A stretch of DNA of 6,690 nt from JBMNOI01 sp050942995 (GCA_050942995.1 JBMNOI010000165.1:1-6690); one strand, 5' to 3'. Positions 1 to 6,430 are shown, counted from the first letter of the stretch. The notes: a model not told the origin generated them from the sequence alone. Program-made: numbers and translations.

Positions 1-82
1 GAAACGTTTTGCATGATCGGAATAACCGGGCCGCGTACGCATCATATCGCGCGACTCGACGGCCTGTGCAGCGCACATTTAT

Positions 83-106
83 GAGGGCGGCCCGCAGGCC
101 GCCCTC
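83..106 (-). terminator. GC-rich hairpin downstream of amaP, probable terminator
   Basis: A perfect 10-bp inverted repeat (GAGGGCGGCC / GGCCGCCCTC) with a 4-base loop begins 117 bases after the amaP stop codon. On the minus strand it is followed by ATAAATG, which is A/T-rich but lacks a true U-run, so it is a weak match to the classical intrinsic terminator. The stem is equally perfect on the plus strand, so it could also serve as a bidirectional terminator or a transcript-stabilising structure. Confidence 0.5.
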
Positions 107-222
107 CCATATACGGGTCAAGTAGAGCGATTATCCGCCATTCGACGCAGATCGTTACGCCTCTCCCAATGCGCAACGGTCTGCAGAAGAGGCGCATCCC
201 CACGCGCGTGCGCGCTCTGGCG

Positions 223-1026
223 CTATACGCTTTCGGCGTTCTCCTCATGCCGACGGGGCGGCTGATCTTCATCCGTCTCCTCGTCTAACAGAGGGGGATA
301 ATCGATCGGCTCATAATCCGGCGGTTCGACCTCCGGCGGAGGCGTCGGATGCTGCTCGATCGGCTCGAACTCGATCGCGGATGAAGAAGCGGAGGGGTCG
401 AGTCCGCGTCGGGCCGGAGCCGGAGGCGGCTCCGCTCCACGAGGGGGGATAACCGGCTCCTCACCCAGCGGTCCGGTGGGCGGCATGGTGCCCCGTGGAT
501 ACGGCTCATGAGTTACGTTCACCAACACGTTTCCGTGGATCCTGACGCCCAATTGCCCCTCGACGATGTCTCGGCTCAGCCGGACGATCTCGTCTGTCAA
601 CACCGGAATGTTCACCGAAGGGCTGGTGTCCAGGTTGACGATCACGTCCACATCTTTTCCCCGGCTGACGATATCGGAGCTGACACGGCGTACACCGGCC
701 AGTTCATCGATGCGATACTCCAGGCTCTGGGCAATCGATTCGACACCCAGTTGAGCCGTGCCCCCCTCCTGAGACTTGATACGCACGGTCCGACGTCGCG
801 GGCGCCGTAACTCCATGTACAGAAGCCACAACAGGATCAATGCGCTTACGGCCAGAACACCAAGGAAGATATAGTAGAACTGGTCGACGAATAAGTAGCG
901 CTCAAAGGTATCCAATCCCGCGCGGACAGCCGTAATCGTCTGAATCGGGACGAGCAGGAATAGCAAAATCAACGCGAGCAGGAGAACAATGCCCAACGTC
1001 ACGATGATGCGGTTAAAAATCCTCAT
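223..1026 (-). CDS. amaP: AmaP-type membrane protein with Asp23-like domain and long Pro/acidic tail
   Basis: This 267-residue protein resembles the alkaline shock response membrane anchor AmaP, which in Gram-positive bacteria tethers Asp23 to the membrane. Two hydrophobic segments (about residues 7-28 and 50-70) flank a short loop containing the conserved-looking FERYLFVDQFYY stretch. An RRPRRR positive stop-transfer signal follows at 74-79. Residues 80-173 form an Asp23-like domain, visible in its LGVESIAQSLEYRI, GVRRVSSDIV and VHGNVLVNV-like blocks. Residues 180-267 are low-complexity, rich in Pro and acidic residues, and probably disordered; this tail is longer than in typical AmaP of about 190 residues. 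I chose the ATG at 1026 because AGGAGG (1032-1037) lies 5 bases upstream of it; an in-frame TTG at 1029 would leave only 2. The gene appears to be a single transcription unit with its own promoter. No Asp23 or Gls24 partner is visible in the window. The family assignment is from recognition by eye; a role in envelope stress is inferred from the family. Confidence 0.83.
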   Translation of the reverse strand: MRIFNRIIVTLGIVLLLALILLFLLVPIQTITAVRAGLDTFERYLFVDQFYYIFLGVLAVSALILLWLLYMELRRPRRRTVRIKSQEGGTAQLGVESIAQSLEYRIDELAGVRRVSSDIVSRGKDVDVIVNLDTSPSVNIPVLTDEIVRLSRDIVEGQLGVRIHGNVLVNVTHEPYPRGTMPPTGPLGEEPVIPPRGAEPPPAPARRGLDPSASSSAIEFEPIEQHPTPPPEVEPPDYEPIDYPPLLDEETDEDQPPRRHEENAESV

Positions 1027-1074
1027 CAAATCCTCCTCACTTTCGGGCGAAATAAGGATTTAGCATAGGCAAGT

Positions 1075-1103
1075 CAGGTATATTCCACCTGGCATTATAC
1101 CTG
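1075..1103. promoter_or_regulatory. operator-like dyad over the amaP -10 box
   Basis: Perfect 8-bp inverted arms CAGGTATA (1075-1082) and TATACCTG (1096-1103) are separated by 13 bases, so their centres are 21 bp apart, about two helical turns. The right arm contains most of the -10 box of the predicted amaP promoter (1094-1099). On the minus strand there is also a direct repeat with 12-base period, CAGGTATAAT then CAGGTGGAAT, identical at 8 of 10 positions. The geometry fits a dimeric repressor covering -10 and the start site. The binding protein is unknown, and part of the symmetry comes from the TATAAT-like sequence itself. Confidence 0.4.
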
Positions 1104-1122
1104 CAATACCCCGGCACGTCTA
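1094..1122 (-). promoter_or_regulatory. sigma-70-type promoter of amaP
   Basis: Read on the minus strand, a perfect TATAAT -10 (1094-1099) lies 17 bases downstream of TAGACG (1117-1122), which matches the TTGACA consensus at 4 of 6 positions. Transcription would start near 1087, giving a leader of about 60 bases before the amaP ATG at 1026. The rest of the gap up to the yfhO stop (1123-1311) shows no further gene or convincing site; the only regular sequence is a 10-base palindrome, GCCGATCGGC, at 1260-1269. Confidence 0.62.
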
Positions 1123-1311
1123 GCACCTGCTGCCGGCCGCTGCATCAATCTTGAGTCAACGGTCGCATCATCGCGAACGAGTTTACATGTGGCGAGAGTG
1201 AGGATCCAACGACAGTCCGTGCAGGTGAGATCGCATCAGAACGCCACAACACGACGAGAGCCGATCGGCACAACATTGAAGAGTGGGGCAACCTCGTGCT
1301 GGCAGGTGCCG

Positions 1312-3939
1312 CTAATATACTCCAAAAGAGGCTCGAAATGCAAACTCGACCCGGTGTGTGCCGGCGGGGAGATACACGGCGCGGAACAGCCCGTCCGCCC
1401 GCAAAATCGGCGCCTCGTCACTTCCCACGGTGGCGCGCCAGCCGGGATAGTGCAGGTCGGCCAAAATGAGATAGGACGGCGCATCCACCGTGGCCTCTAA
1501 CGTGACGCTCGTATCGCTGTAGCGTACGATCTGCACCTCGCCCACGGCATCTGTCGATAGCCTGTCCGGGAGGCGCAGACCATCCCCTGTAACATTCACC
1601 CATTCGGCGGGCACAGTATAGGCACGGGGCAGGGCATCCTCGTTACGATAGACCAGCACATCTTCGCTACGATACACCAAGGTGTGATCGCCCAATCCGA
1701 CAAGGTGGTTCAACGGTATCCGCTGCCCGTCCTCCATCATCAGCCATACCCGCTCTACCCGAACAAAGGCCTCGGGCATGGCCGGCTCCAGTCTCACGGC
1801 AGCGAGGTCGAATCCTGCCGGCAGCTCGAAACGCGCCCGATAGGTGTGCCCGGGATGCTCGCGCGGTGGAAAGCCCGACCGCGCCGCAAAGGTAGTGGCG
1901 ATGGGGGGCATGGAATGGGCAACGATCTCGCCCACATCATCCCGGGCATAGGCCCACTCGGCCGTCTCGATTCCGATCCGCAGCGGCAGACGTACCTGCC
2001 GGTCGGCGGTATCGCGCACCAGCAGGTCGGCGGCCGGAATGCCGTCGGGCAGGTCGGCGGCGTGGCTGACATACGACTCGACCTCTATCGCCGTCACCCT
2101 CACAGGATCGATCTCCAGCCAGCGATTAACCGGCAACGCCGAGAAGGGGTTCTGCACATCGTACAGCTCACTGGCCTCATCCACGGGCAACAACTGAGGG
2201 ATCAGATAGTAGCGCACGTTCAGGAGGTTGAGCCGCTCGGGGGTGAGATCGCTCAAATACTCGTCATAGGCGCGGGGCACCAGGGGCAGATAGACATTGG
2301 CCCCGTTCAGCCCGTGGGTCATCGCCATATTGGGATAGTGCGATTCGCGCTGCACCGACAGCGCCGGCAGAATCTCTTCTTTGGTATAGAGACGATAGAG
2401 ATCACGATCCTGCTCAAAGAACGCCACCGAGTCCGGCGTCCGAATCACCTGCTCGTAGGGCAGCGACGCGCTGTAGGTATGGCGCAGCACGATGCTATAG
2501 GCGAATAGATCGGCCACCAACACCAGAAGGGCCAGCCCGGACCATACGCGCACGGGCAACCGACGCAACCCGGCCATCAGCGTGACCGTGGCGGCGGCCA
2601 GGACCAGGGGCAATCCGCGCCAGAGGGCCACGGCGCCATCGGCATCCGGGGTCAGCGCCGCCAGAATCATCACGCCAGCGGATGCCAGCGTCAGCCCAAC
2701 GGCCATCAGGCGCGCAGAGCGCCCTGCGTCGGCCACGCGTCTCTTCAGCGTCCGCTGCAAAAGGGCGTCATAGCCATGGGCCGACAGCACGGCCAGCGCA
2801 AAGCCGGTCCAGTACTGGTAGCGGGCCGGCGCGCGAAAGAGGTTCAGCAGAGGCACACGCTCCAACACGCCGTAGAGAGGATTATGTCGCCCAAAAGAAA
2901 GCACCACCCCCAGCAGGGCGAGTAGAATCCAGAATACCACCTCGCTCGATATCTGTCGTTCGCGCCGCGCCCGATCCAGCAGAGAGGTGACCAGCGCCAG
3001 CGGCAGCAATCCCACGTAAACCATCGTCTCGATCGTCCCCAGGGGATAGGGATTGCCCAGCACAAAGGGACTCAGATAGGTCGCCAACAGGAAGGGATGG
3101 AACGAATAGCTGGTAAAGAATCCGGATTCCAGCCCCCCCGCCCGTTGAGAGAGCAAGCTGAGCTGCAGGGTGGGCACGAGCTGAGGCGCGCCCAGCAACG
3201 TCCCCAGGGCCATGGCCGCCAGCCAGGGGGCGGCCCGGCGGGGCCATGTTTTGGCAGCGCCGCGGCGCCCGCCATTGCGCCAGAGCAGGAACAGCGCATA
3301 CAACCCCAGGGGGATCAATCCCAGAAGGGCCATCTGTGGGTGCCCTCCCAAGAATTGCATCCCCACCACGATCCCCAAAGCGATGAAATCCCGAATGCGT
3401 CTGCTCCGATGGTTCAGGCCGCCATGCCGGCTCAACAGGCCGTGGGTAAAGGCAAACATCCAGGGCAGCCAGGCGATTACGCTGAGGACGCTCAGATGAC
3501 TTAGGTGCGCGATGGTAAAGCCGCCCAGTGTGAACACCACACTGCCGATCGAGGCGGCCATTATCGAGCGGCCCAATCGACGGGCAAAGACCCAGAAGCC
3601 GATCCCCGTCAGCAGATAATGTAGCACGATGGAGAGGCTAATGGTTCGCTCGGGCGTCAGCCATCGATAGAGAGGCCAGTTGAGGGGATAGAGCGCGCCC
3701 ACCTCTCCGCCGGCCACCAGCGGATAGCCCGCTCCCAGATCGGCCGTCCACCAGGGAAGGGCGCCTTCGGCCAGCGATCGGGCCAGCGCCACCCGCTGAG
3801 GCAGATAGATGCGGGCAATGTCTCCCGGGTAATACACCCGGCCGCCGACGAGCACCTCGCCAAAGAAGAGGAACGCCAGCGCCAGAGCACCGCCGGCCAG
3901 CACCCAAAACGTGGCGTTGATTGCCCGTTGTATCCTCAT
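1312..3939 (-). CDS. YfhO-family polytopic membrane protein (GT-C-like), probably lacking the last helix
   Basis: This 875-residue membrane protein fits the YfhO family (Pfam 'bacterial membrane protein YfhO'). Characterised Firmicute members take part in glycosylation of teichoic acids; the substrate here is unknown. The first 490 residues hold about 13 hydrophobic segments. The first (10-31) is followed by an extracytoplasmic loop with YYPGDIARIYLP (36-47) and GAGYPLVAGGEVGALYPLN (69-87), typical of GT-C-like enzymes. SFGRHNPLY (348-356) and LLNLFRAPARYQY (364-376) are further family-like motifs. Residues 490-875 form a soluble extracytoplasmic part with LNLLNVRYYLI (570-580), ALPRAYTV (769-776), LADLHYPGWRATV (826-838) and LFRAVYLPAGTHRVEF (851-866). 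Homologues usually continue into a final membrane helix after this last motif, but here a TAG follows nine residues later, at SFGVY. The start is an ATG at 3939 with GGAG five bases upstream. No strong promoter was found; a terminator-like hairpin separates the gene from the preceding operon. Confidence 0.82.
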   Translation of the reverse strand: MRIQRAINATFWVLAGGALALAFLFFGEVLVGGRVYYPGDIARIYLPQRVALARSLAEGALPWWTADLGAGYPLVAGGEVGALYPLNWPLYRWLTPERTISLSIVLHYLLTGIGFWVFARRLGRSIMAASIGSVVFTLGGFTIAHLSHLSVLSVIAWLPWMFAFTHGLLSRHGGLNHRSRRIRDFIALGIVVGMQFLGGHPQMALLGLIPLGLYALFLLWRNGGRRGAAKTWPRRAAPWLAAMALGTLLGAPQLVPTLQLSLLSQRAGGLESGFFTSYSFHPFLLATYLSPFVLGNPYPLGTIETMVYVGLLPLALVTSLLDRARRERQISSEVVFWILLALLGVVLSFGRHNPLYGVLERVPLLNLFRAPARYQYWTGFALAVLSAHGYDALLQRTLKRRVADAGRSARLMAVGLTLASAGVMILAALTPDADGAVALWRGLPLVLAAATVTLMAGLRRLPVRVWSGLALLVLVADLFAYSIVLRHTYSASLPYEQVIRTPDSVAFFEQDRDLYRLYTKEEILPALSVQRESHYPNMAMTHGLNGANVYLPLVPRAYDEYLSDLTPERLNLLNVRYYLIPQLLPVDEASELYDVQNPFSALPVNRWLEIDPVRVTAIEVESYVSHAADLPDGIPAADLLVRDTADRQVRLPLRIGIETAEWAYARDDVGEIVAHSMPPIATTFAARSGFPPREHPGHTYRARFELPAGFDLAAVRLEPAMPEAFVRVERVWLMMEDGQRIPLNHLVGLGDHTLVYRSEDVLVYRNEDALPRAYTVPAEWVNVTGDGLRLPDRLSTDAVGEVQIVRYSDTSVTLEATVDAPSYLILADLHYPGWRATVGSDEAPILRADGLFRAVYLPAGTHRVEFAFRASFGVY

Positions 3940-3971
3940 CGTTGCTCCATACCTGCCCTGTTCGCAAGGTC

Positions 3972-4015
3972 AAGAAAACAGGGGAGCCACCCCCATACTA
4001 TAGGGAGACTCCCCT
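3972..4015 (-). terminator. hairpin with U-rich tail between the two-gene operon and yfhO
   Basis: On the minus strand AGGGGAG (4015-4009) pairs with CTCCCCT (3986-3980) across a 22-base loop. It is followed directly by GTTTTCTT (3979-3972), the best U-rich tail of any hairpin in the window. It lies 63 bases after the stop of the 141-residue gene and 33 bases before the yfhO start, which suits an end for the upstream operon. The same 5' arm can instead form a small local hairpin, ATAGGG (4017-4012) with CCCTAT (4005-4000), which would exclude the terminator. The large loop lowers confidence. Confidence 0.55.
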
Positions 4016-4039
4016 ATCACAATCGATCCCCAAAGGCGC

Positions 4040-4062
4040 TTGTGGAGGTAACGCCCCCACAA
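4040..4062 (-). terminator. stem-loop just after the 141-residue gene
   Basis: The minus strand reads TTGTGGGGG, loop CGTTA, CCTCCACAA: a 9-bp stem that is continuous only if one G-U wobble is allowed. On the plus strand that pair is an A-C mismatch, so the structure favours minus-strand RNA. It starts 17 bases after the stop codon. No U-run follows (GCGCCTTTGG), so it may be a 3' stabilising stem or a first, weak terminator ahead of the U-tailed hairpin at 3972-4015. Confidence 0.45.
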
Positions 4063-4078
4063 CACGATCAATCACACC

Positions 4079-4504
4079 CTAGCGCACCGGGCGAATGCCC
4101 ATATAGACATCGCCGGCCGTAAGCATGCGAAGCAGCACCTCGGGAGGGCGACGATCCAGCCGCTCATAGAGCTCTTTTACCGTCAAAGGCTTGTTCCCGT
4201 TGGCCAGAAACGTCCGGAAAACGGCCTCGACAATCGGAGTGCTGGGGGTGATAAAGTCGGGCTTGGTGCTGCAACAGGTACGTAACACATGCCAGAGCCC
4301 GTCGACCCGTATCACCTCACCCGTGAGATCGTCCACCCAGTCGACCTCCTGAGTGGTGCGATAATCGTCGGTGAACTCGTTCTTGCACTCTTCACAAAGC
4401 ATGTCTTGCATATAGACGCGAATATCGCGGTGGTTATTCTCCCACCAGTCCATGTCGATATGGAACTTGGTATCCACCGTCGGGCGATGCCATCTTCCAG
4501 CCAT
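4079..4504 (-). CDS. unnamed 141-residue protein with CxxC/CC cysteines and winged-helix-like C-terminus
   Basis: I do not recognise a characterised family. There is no signal peptide or membrane segment, so it is probably cytoplasmic. The N-terminal part is rich in aromatic residues (FHIDMDWWENNHRDIRVYM, 14-32). It leads into CEEC (37-40) and, after VDWVDDLTGEVIRVDGLWHVL (54-74, an apparent beta hairpin), into Cys77-Cys78. Four cysteines in this arrangement could bind one zinc ion, which is inference. Residues 88-140 look like a small winged-helix: helices at TPIVEAVFRTFLANG and LTVKELYERL, a third at PEVLLRML, and a strand-like VYMGIRPV as the wing. The ATG at 4504 has AGGAG (4509-4513) four bases upstream, and that site overlaps the TAG (4512-4514) of the preceding gene. 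The two are therefore almost certainly one operon with coupled translation. A regulatory or DNA-binding job alongside the larger protein is plausible but unproven. Confidence 0.75.
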   Translation of the reverse strand: MAGRWHRPTVDTKFHIDMDWWENNHRDIRVYMQDMLCEECKNEFTDDYRTTQEVDWVDDLTGEVIRVDGLWHVLRTCCSTKPDFITPSTPIVEAVFRTFLANGNKPLTVKELYERLDRRPPEVLLRMLTAGDVYMGIRPVR

Positions 4505-4508
4505 CGGT

Positions 4509-4520
4509 CTCCTACCTCCC
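4509..4520 (-). promoter_or_regulatory. ribosome binding site overlapping the upstream stop codon
   Basis: On the minus strand the sequence GGGAGGTAGGAG contains the TAG stop of the 561-residue gene inside the Shine-Dalgarno of the next gene (TAGGAG), four bases before its ATG at 4504. A second purine-rich GGGAGG lies just upstream. A ribosome ending on the first cistron is placed to restart on the second, which points to translational coupling and matched amounts of the two proteins. Confidence 0.7.
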
Positions 4521-6197
4521 CAGGTACTCCACCACCTGATCTTTGATCAGATTGTCGCGGTTCGATTGCGGGCGCTCTCGCATGTCATCAGGGGTTTTGT
4601 ATATAGTACCCTCCAGCGACGGATCGTAGGTCCAGAGACCGTTGCCGACGGGATCGTAGCAGGCATGACGGGTCAACTCGGCAAAGATGGGCACGGCGCC
4701 CGTCCGGCGCATCAGATTCACGACGGAGTAGATGCCCTTGGCATGTACCGTATGCTCGGCGCTGAGTTTGGCCAGTTCCAGGAAGGCCATCCGGACCAAC
4801 TCACGCAGCGACCTGTCCTCGGCATTCATCTGGGCCATGATCTGAGCAATCGCCTCGCGGTCGGGCACATCCACCAGCATCTCGCGATCGCAGCGCACGT
4901 CCACCGTCGCGCGCTGCATGGTCAGCACCACCGCCCCTTCCTCTACCGCGGCCGAGCGAATCCAATCGGATCGGCGAGAGCGCGAGGGCGTAACAGCCAA
5001 ATGATAGACCAGCGGATCATCCGTCGGATGTACCAGCACCTGGCCGCCCACCACCATACCCATCGAGCCGTACCAGTCGTCCAGGCCATACACATAACGA
5101 TCCGACGGCATAACCCACCCCTTGAATTGTTGACCGGTTTGGTCATCGACCAGGGTGATGGGGAAATGATGGCCCGACACAGACGGCAGAGCGCGCAGGA
5201 ACTGTTGCGTAGCGGGCATGGCCCCGGCGTACAGTAGCGGGAAAGTCACCTCATAATGCAGATCGTTTTCGCCCCTGGACATCAGCGTCTCGATATCATC
5301 CAGCGAATCGCCCACCTCATCCACCAGATCGAGCATGGTGAGGCCGATATACTCTCCCCCGACGGCGCGAAAGGCCGGGCGCAACACCGCCGGCATCTCG
5401 AACAGCGCCTCCGGCTCGAGGGCACGCAGATACCACACCGGGCTCTCCGTCATGCTGACGTTATCGAAACGCTGATCCTGGCTCAGGGCATGGTTCAGGG
5501 CAAAAAGCTGGGCCTCGGTCGAGCCCTCGGCGCCCAGATCCAGATCGCCCAGCATCTCCCGGGCCACCAGCTCATGGCCGGCCTCATAGATCATGGCCTC
5601 GGCCAGGTTCAGGTGACCGACGTGAATCTCGGGAAGGAGTGCTCGCAAGAACCAGGCATCGTCGAAATGGACGAACTCGTCATTGCCGACCAGACTTTTC
5701 TCAAGGCGCTCGGCAACATAATGCTCGAACAGCCGCACCATATCGGCTTCGCTCAGTTCCGGGTCCGGACCGGCCAGCAATTCCTCCTCCGGTCGGTTGA
5801 GGGGATGGGGATCGTTCAGGGCAGAGGCAAATTCGCGCTCCGGCTGGTCATCAAAGGCCACCCGTACGACCTCGAACTCGCCATAGCGGGGATTGTATCC
5901 GGCACGCTTGTCCACCACACGCCCCACGGCAAAGTCCAACGCCGAGAAGGTGATCTCCTGGCCTATATCGTATTGGTCCATCGGACGATAGATGCGACCA
6001 TGGCGACCCTGCTGGGTGACGGCCTCGCGCTCTTGTTGATAGCGGCGAATAATGACGGTAGAGGCCAGATTGTCGATCGGCTGGGGCCTCCCCGATTCCA
6101 AGATGAGGCCTGTGACCAAATCGAGGTCATCATCCGAGACGACATATTCGTCGCGCCAGAATGCCTCTGTCTGCGTTCTCATCCTGCGAGCACTCAT
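4512..6197 (-). CDS. unnamed 561-residue protein with several winged-helix-like segments
   Basis: No characterised family is recognised. The protein is soluble and has no signal peptide, membrane segment or obvious catalytic motif. Numbering from the ATG at 6197: residues 20-58 (DDDLDLVTGLILESGRP and following) look like a winged helix. Residues 68-125 are beta-rich with FSALDFAVGRVVDKR (84-98) and YNPRYGEFEVVRVAF (101-115). A mainly helical region (146-270) ends in RFDNVSMTESPVWYL (243-257), a wing-like strand pair. Residues 342-440 are again beta-rich (GLDDWYGSMGMVVGGQVLVH, 371-390). The C-terminus (462-526) looks like another winged helix, ending CYDPVGNGLWTYD (513-525). The two wings share an aromatic-D-x-V...W pattern, similar in style to HARE-HTH domains; this is by eye only. 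I chose the ATG at 6197 because GGGGAGGG (6201-6208) sits just upstream; an in-frame TTG at 6233 lacks such a site. It is first in a coupled operon with the 141-residue gene. No clear promoter lies between it and tRNA-Val, so read-through may supply it. Confidence 0.75.
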   Translation of the reverse strand: MSARRMRTQTEAFWRDEYVVSDDDLDLVTGLILESGRPQPIDNLASTVIIRRYQQEREAVTQQGRHGRIYRPMDQYDIGQEITFSALDFAVGRVVDKRAGYNPRYGEFEVVRVAFDDQPEREFASALNDPHPLNRPEEELLAGPDPELSEADMVRLFEHYVAERLEKSLVGNDEFVHFDDAWFLRALLPEIHVGHLNLAEAMIYEAGHELVAREMLGDLDLGAEGSTEAQLFALNHALSQDQRFDNVSMTESPVWYLRALEPEALFEMPAVLRPAFRAVGGEYIGLTMLDLVDEVGDSLDDIETLMSRGENDLHYEVTFPLLYAGAMPATQQFLRALPSVSGHHFPITLVDDQTGQQFKGWVMPSDRYVYGLDDWYGSMGMVVGGQVLVHPTDDPLVYHLAVTPSRSRRSDWIRSAAVEEGAVVLTMQRATVDVRCDREMLVDVPDREAIAQIMAQMNAEDRSLRELVRMAFLELAKLSAEHTVHAKGIYSVVNLMRRTGAVPIFAELTRHACYDPVGNGLWTYDPSLEGTIYKTPDDMRERPQSNRDNLIKDQVVEYLGR

Positions 6198-6235
6198 AGT
6201 CCCTCCCCGAGCGGATCGTTGCCCATCGGCCAACG

Positions 6236-6267
6236 TAATAAGGCCTCGGCCACTTTGCCGAAGCCTT
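6236..6267 (-). terminator. hairpin terminator of tRNA-Val
   Basis: The minus strand reads AAGGCTTCGGC, loop AAAGTG, GCCGAGGCCTT, then ATTACG. The 11-bp stem includes one U-G wobble that is a C-A mismatch on the plus strand, so the structure belongs to minus-strand RNA. It begins 12 bases after the tRNA 3' end. The U-tract is short (TTATTACGTT), so termination may be incomplete and let transcription continue into the 561-residue gene, whose ATG is 39 bases beyond the tail. Confidence 0.6.
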
Positions 6268-6278
6268 TGACAAGCCTG

Positions 6279-6351
6279 TGGGCGAAACAGGGCTCGAACC
6301 TGTGACCTCTTCCTTGTAAGGGAAGCGCTCTCCCAACTGAGCTATTCGCCC
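6279..6351 (-). tRNA. tRNA-Val (anticodon UAC)
   Basis: This is a 73-base cloverleaf on the minus strand. The acceptor stem is GGGCGAA/TTCGCCC with discriminator A at 6279. The D arm is GCTC/GAGC. The anticodon stem is CTTCC/GGAAG with loop CTTACAA, which puts TAC at positions 34-36 (6318-6316). The T arm is ACAGG/CCTGT with loop TTCGAGC. All four stems pair fully. The UAC anticodon reads GUA and, by wobble, other valine codons. CCA is not encoded (the next bases are CAG), so it must be added by tRNA nucleotidyltransferase. The gene has its own promoter and hairpin terminator. Confidence 0.97.
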
Positions 6352-6380
6352 CAATTGTGGCCAGCCACACGTACCGGCAA

Positions 6381-6409
6381 AGTGTACCATATCCTTCATA
6401 AAGCGTCAA
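6381..6409 (-). promoter_or_regulatory. extended -10 promoter of tRNA-Val
   Basis: On the minus strand TTGACG (6404-6409, 5 of 6 matches to consensus) is followed by a 17-base spacer and TACACT (6381-6386, 4 of 6). TGG comes immediately before the -10 and supplies an extended -10 element. Transcription would start near 6374, giving a leader of about 23 bases. This leader contains a small inverted repeat, TGTGGC CA GCCACA (6356-6369), just before the mature 5' end, possibly a processing signal. Confidence 0.75.
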
Positions 6410-6430
6410 AGCAGGGGCAACCCTTTTCGG

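Noticed and set aside
1..45. ATG ATG on the minus strand at 45-40, opening 15 codons to the window edge
   Set aside because: It could be the start of the next gene, but there is no Shine-Dalgarno upstream, the stretch is too short to judge, and a possible -10 (TATGAT, 41-46) overlaps the ATG itself.
1260..1269. 10-base palindrome GCCGATCGGC downstream of yfhO as a terminator
   Set aside because: It leaves no room for a loop with a useful stem, and no U-tract follows on the minus strand.
1684..2508. Plus-strand open frame of 274 codons inside yfhO
   Set aside because: It lies entirely opposite the family-recognisable extracytoplasmic domain and its translation is rich in Gln, Gly and His without any known motif.
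3946..3973. Possible yfhO promoter: TTGACC, 16-base spacer, TATGGA on the minus strand
   Set aside because: The -10 matches consensus at only 3 of 6 positions and contains the Shine-Dalgarno GGAG, so transcripts started there would lack the ribosome binding site.
4452..5237. Plus-strand open frame of 261 codons opposite the operon
   Set aside because: It overlaps two supported minus-strand genes and has antisense-type composition.
6198..6233. In-frame TTG start at 6233 adding 12 residues to the 561-residue protein
   Set aside because: The ATG at 6197 has a strong GGGGAGGG just upstream, while the TTG lies close to the tRNA terminator without a Shine-Dalgarno.
6267..6272. Consensus -35 TTGACA on the plus strand
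   Set aside because: No -10 lies at 16-18 bases; the sequence there falls within the tRNA gene and no plus-strand gene follows.
5256..6305. Long plus-strand open frame of 349 codons opposite the 561-residue gene and running into the tRNA
   Set aside because: It is antisense to a gene with a good Shine-Dalgarno and protein-like composition. Its translation is rich in His, Gln and Arg with no domain-like pattern, as expected for a shadow in GC-rich DNA, and it runs into the tRNA.
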